Shown here: positions 4,634 through 6,320 of the stretch, piece by piece
Numbering within the stretch: the stretch's first letter is position 1
Layout: every line of letters begins with the position of its first letter
NCBI GenBank assembly: GCA_002402085.1
Contig: NVVB01000009.1
Span: 54,107 to 60,426 of the forward strand
Source: Gammaproteobacteria bacterium
GTDB lineage: Bacteria > Pseudomonadota > Gammaproteobacteria > Pseudomonadales > UBA3067
DNA: 6,320 nt
Direction: 5' to 3'
The notes under the pieces: model-generated
Databases searched by the model: none
What the model saw: the letters and a program-made list of their open reading frames with translations, nothing else
What the model was told of the DNA's origin: nothing
Position numbers and translations under genes: made by a program

Positions 4634-6320
4634 GCGACACTGCCGTAAATAAGACGTCATGGCGATTGTATTTTGTCTGTTGCGGCTTAGTGCTGTGCTT
4701 TGTCGGAGTCTCTGTTCGCGCTATTTATTTGCACGCGTTTGATCAAGGTTTTTTACAGAAGCAAGGGGATGCTCGCATGGTTCGGGTTGAAGAAATCGCA
4801 GCGCATCGTGGCTTGATCACTGATCGGCGTAGTAAGCCTATTGCGGTCAGCACACCAATGGAATCTATTTGGGCGGTGCCTAAAGAGCTGCTCCCCGTAC
4901 AGGATCGCTGGGAGACGTTGGCAAAACTCATGGGGGTTTCTTATCGGCATTTAAAAAACCAACTGCTTGCAGGGCAAGGTAAGCAGTTTGTTTATTTGAA
5001 ACGTCATTTACCGCCTGAAAAAGCCCAGACTGTGTTGGATTTGAACTTGCCCGGCGTCTATAGCGTAACGGAGTACCGACGATTTTACCCTTCGGCGGAA
5101 GTAACTGCCCATGTAGCAGGCATTACCGATATTCAAGGCCATGGTCAAGAAGGTTTGGAGTTGGCATTCGATGCGAACCTACAAGGTAACCCGGGTAAAA
5201 TTCGTGTGTTGAAGGATCGGAAAAAAAGAGTCTTTCAGAATCTTGATATTATCGCTTCTGCTCAGCCCGGTGAAGACTTAAATTTAAGCATTGATCTGCG
5301 TGTCCAGCATTTGGCTTATCGTGAGTTGGTTAGGGCGGTTAAGCTTAATCGAGCCGACTCAGGATCTATTATCGTGGTCAATGTTGAGACAGGGGAAATT
5401 TTAGCGTTAGTTAACCAGCCCTCATTCAATCCTAATAATCGCCAAAATTTAAAAGCCAGTCATTTACGTAATCGAGCGATTACCGACTTATTTGAGCCAG
5501 GTTCAACCGTGAAGCCTTTTACTATATTGGCGGCATTAGAGTCGGGAAAATATAAGCCTCACAGTCTTGTGAATACCAATCCGGGCACTTTGCGAGTGGG
5601 TAAAAAGTTGGTGCGCGACCATCGTAATTATGGCGTACTTAATTTAGAAAAAATTCTCGTTAAGTCCAGTAATGTCGGGACCTCAAAGATTGCTCTGAGT
5701 TTACCGCCAGAAGATCTTGTTAATGTATTTAGTCGCTTAGGGTTAGGCCGCCCGACGGGAAGCGAGTATCCGGGGGAAAGTCTGGGCGTATTACCTTATC
5801 GTGATCGTTGGCACGATATAGAACGAGCGACATTATCTTACGGGTATGGTTTGTCGGTGACCGCCTTACAACTTAGTCATGCCTACAGTGTTTTGGCCGC
5901 AGGGGGCGTAGAACGACCCTTAACGCTCCTTAAACAAGAGAAAGCGGTGCCTGGAGAACAGGTGATAGAGCGTGCGCATGCGCAAGAAGTATTGAGAATG
6001 CTTGAGGGAGTCGTGAGCAAAGAAGGGACTGCATCCCGCGCTAAAGTAGCGGGGTATCGCGTGGCGGGCAAGACTGGCACGGTTCATAAGGTTACCCAAA
6101 AAGGCTATGCCGATGATCAGTACGTGGCATTGTTTGCTGGTATTGCGCCGGTTAGCGATCCGAAATTCGCGACGGTAATTGTTATTAATAACCCCCGTGG
6201 AGAGGATTATTACGGCGGGCTAGTGGCAGCGCCTGTGTATTCACGGCTGATGTCCGGTGTTCTGCCGTTATTTAATATTGTGCCCGATGACGCTGAATTT
6301 CGAGTGGCTAATCCTGCTGC
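4630..6320 (+). CDS. ftsI: FtsI (PBP3), septal peptidoglycan transpeptidase (3' end outside the window)
   Basis: 563 codons are visible and the frame is open at the edge; E. coli FtsI has 588, so only a few dozen residues should be missing. A short cytoplasmic tail and transmembrane helix (about 12-33) precede the dimerisation/pedestal domain with AHRGLITDRRSKPIAVS (58-74). The transpeptidase domain carries all three penicillin-binding motifs: SxxK as STVK with nucleophile S292 (292-295), SSN (346-348) and KTGT (481-484). The late segment YYGGLVAAPVYSRLM is also typical of FtsI. It crosslinks septal peptidoglycan together with FtsW and is the target of division-specific beta-lactams. I chose TTG at 4630 because no ATG or GTG lies upstream in frame near ftsL, the first in-frame ATG would delete the membrane anchor, and GGTGGGG (4621-4627) could act as a close ribosome site. 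TTG and the ftsL TGA overlap as TTGA, implying coupling. A later TTG at 4666 is a less likely start. Confidence 0.97.
   Translation, partial: MSDTAVNKTSWRLYFVCCGLVLCFVGVSVRAIYLHAFDQGFLQKQGDARMVRVEEIAAHRGLITDRRSKPIAVSTPMESIWAVPKELLPVQDRWETLAKLMGVSYRHLKNQLLAGQGKQFVYLKRHLPPEKAQTVLDLNLPGVYSVTEYRRFYPSAEVTAHVAGITDIQGHGQEGLELAFDANLQGNPGKIRVLKDRKKRVFQNLDIIASAQPGEDLNLSIDLRVQHLAYRELVRAVKLNRADSGSIIVVNVETGEILALVNQPSFNPNNRQNLKASHLRNRAITDLFEPGSTVKPFTILAALESGKYKPHSLVNTNPGTLRVGKKLVRDHRNYGVLNLEKILVKSSNVGTSKIALSLPPEDLVNVFSRLGLGRPTGSEYPGESLGVLPYRDRWHDIERATLSYGYGLSVTALQLSHAYSVLAAGGVERPLTLLKQEKAVPGEQVIERAHAQEVLRMLEGVVSKEGTASRAKVAGYRVAGKTGTVHKVTQKGYADDQYVALFAGIAPVSDPKFATVIVINNPRGEDYYGGLVAAPVYSRLMSGVLPLFNIVPDDAEFRVANPA

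Noticed and set aside
1..6320. Search for a mobile element, CRISPR array, tRNA, toxin-antitoxin, phage or defence module
   Set aside because: All coding space is explained by conserved housekeeping genes, and the only repeats are short and local.

Overview
The window reads as ordinary, well-conserved housekeeping DNA from a gammaproteobacterium. It holds the order lpoA (minus strand), rsmI, rnpB, mraZ, rsmH, ftsL, ftsI. From memory, the Pseudomonas aeruginosa chromosome has the same arrangement around its mraZ/ftsI locus. The moderate G+C (by eye in the mid-40s percent), an LpoA-type lipoprotein and a type A RNase P RNA close to the Pseudomonas form all suggest a member of the wider Pseudomonadales/Oceanospirillales/Cellvibrionales group. 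I cannot name the genus.

Layout. Positions 1-1112 carry, on the minus strand, the first 370 codons of lpoA, an outer-membrane lipoprotein that activates the peptidoglycan synthase PBP1A; the gene continues past the left edge. Positions 1113-1354 are a divergent control region. It has a good -10 for rsmI and, just upstream of the lpoA start, two near-identical inverted repeats 16 bp apart. rsmI (1355-2203) encodes the 16S rRNA C1402 2'-O-methyltransferase. rnpB (about 2248-2624) is the catalytic RNA of RNase P. Positions 2625-2942 are non-coding: an AT-rich hairpin, a 12-bp tandem repeat, then a strong promoter overlapped by five MraZ boxes spaced exactly 10 bp apart.

The division and cell-wall (dcw) cluster starts there: mraZ (2943-3401), rsmH (3405-4340), ftsL (4349-4633) and ftsI (from 4630, running off the right edge after 563 codons). 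These genes are tightly packed, with gaps of 3 bp and 8 bp and a 4-bp overlap. Three of the four use GTG or TTG starts and Shine-Dalgarno signals are poor, so translational coupling is likely.

Functionally, MraZ probably represses its own operon. RsmH and RsmI modify the same 16S rRNA nucleotide, C1402 (RsmH at N4, RsmI at the 2'-O), and here they lie about 1.2 kb apart. FtsL and FtsI are divisome components, and FtsI and the LpoA-PBP1A system both build septal or lateral peptidoglycan. I found no mobile element, CRISPR array, defence system, tRNA or undescribed multi-gene system. The points worth a second look are regulatory: the paired inverted repeats before lpoA, the five-box MraZ operator, the repeats after rnpB and the unusual translation starts.
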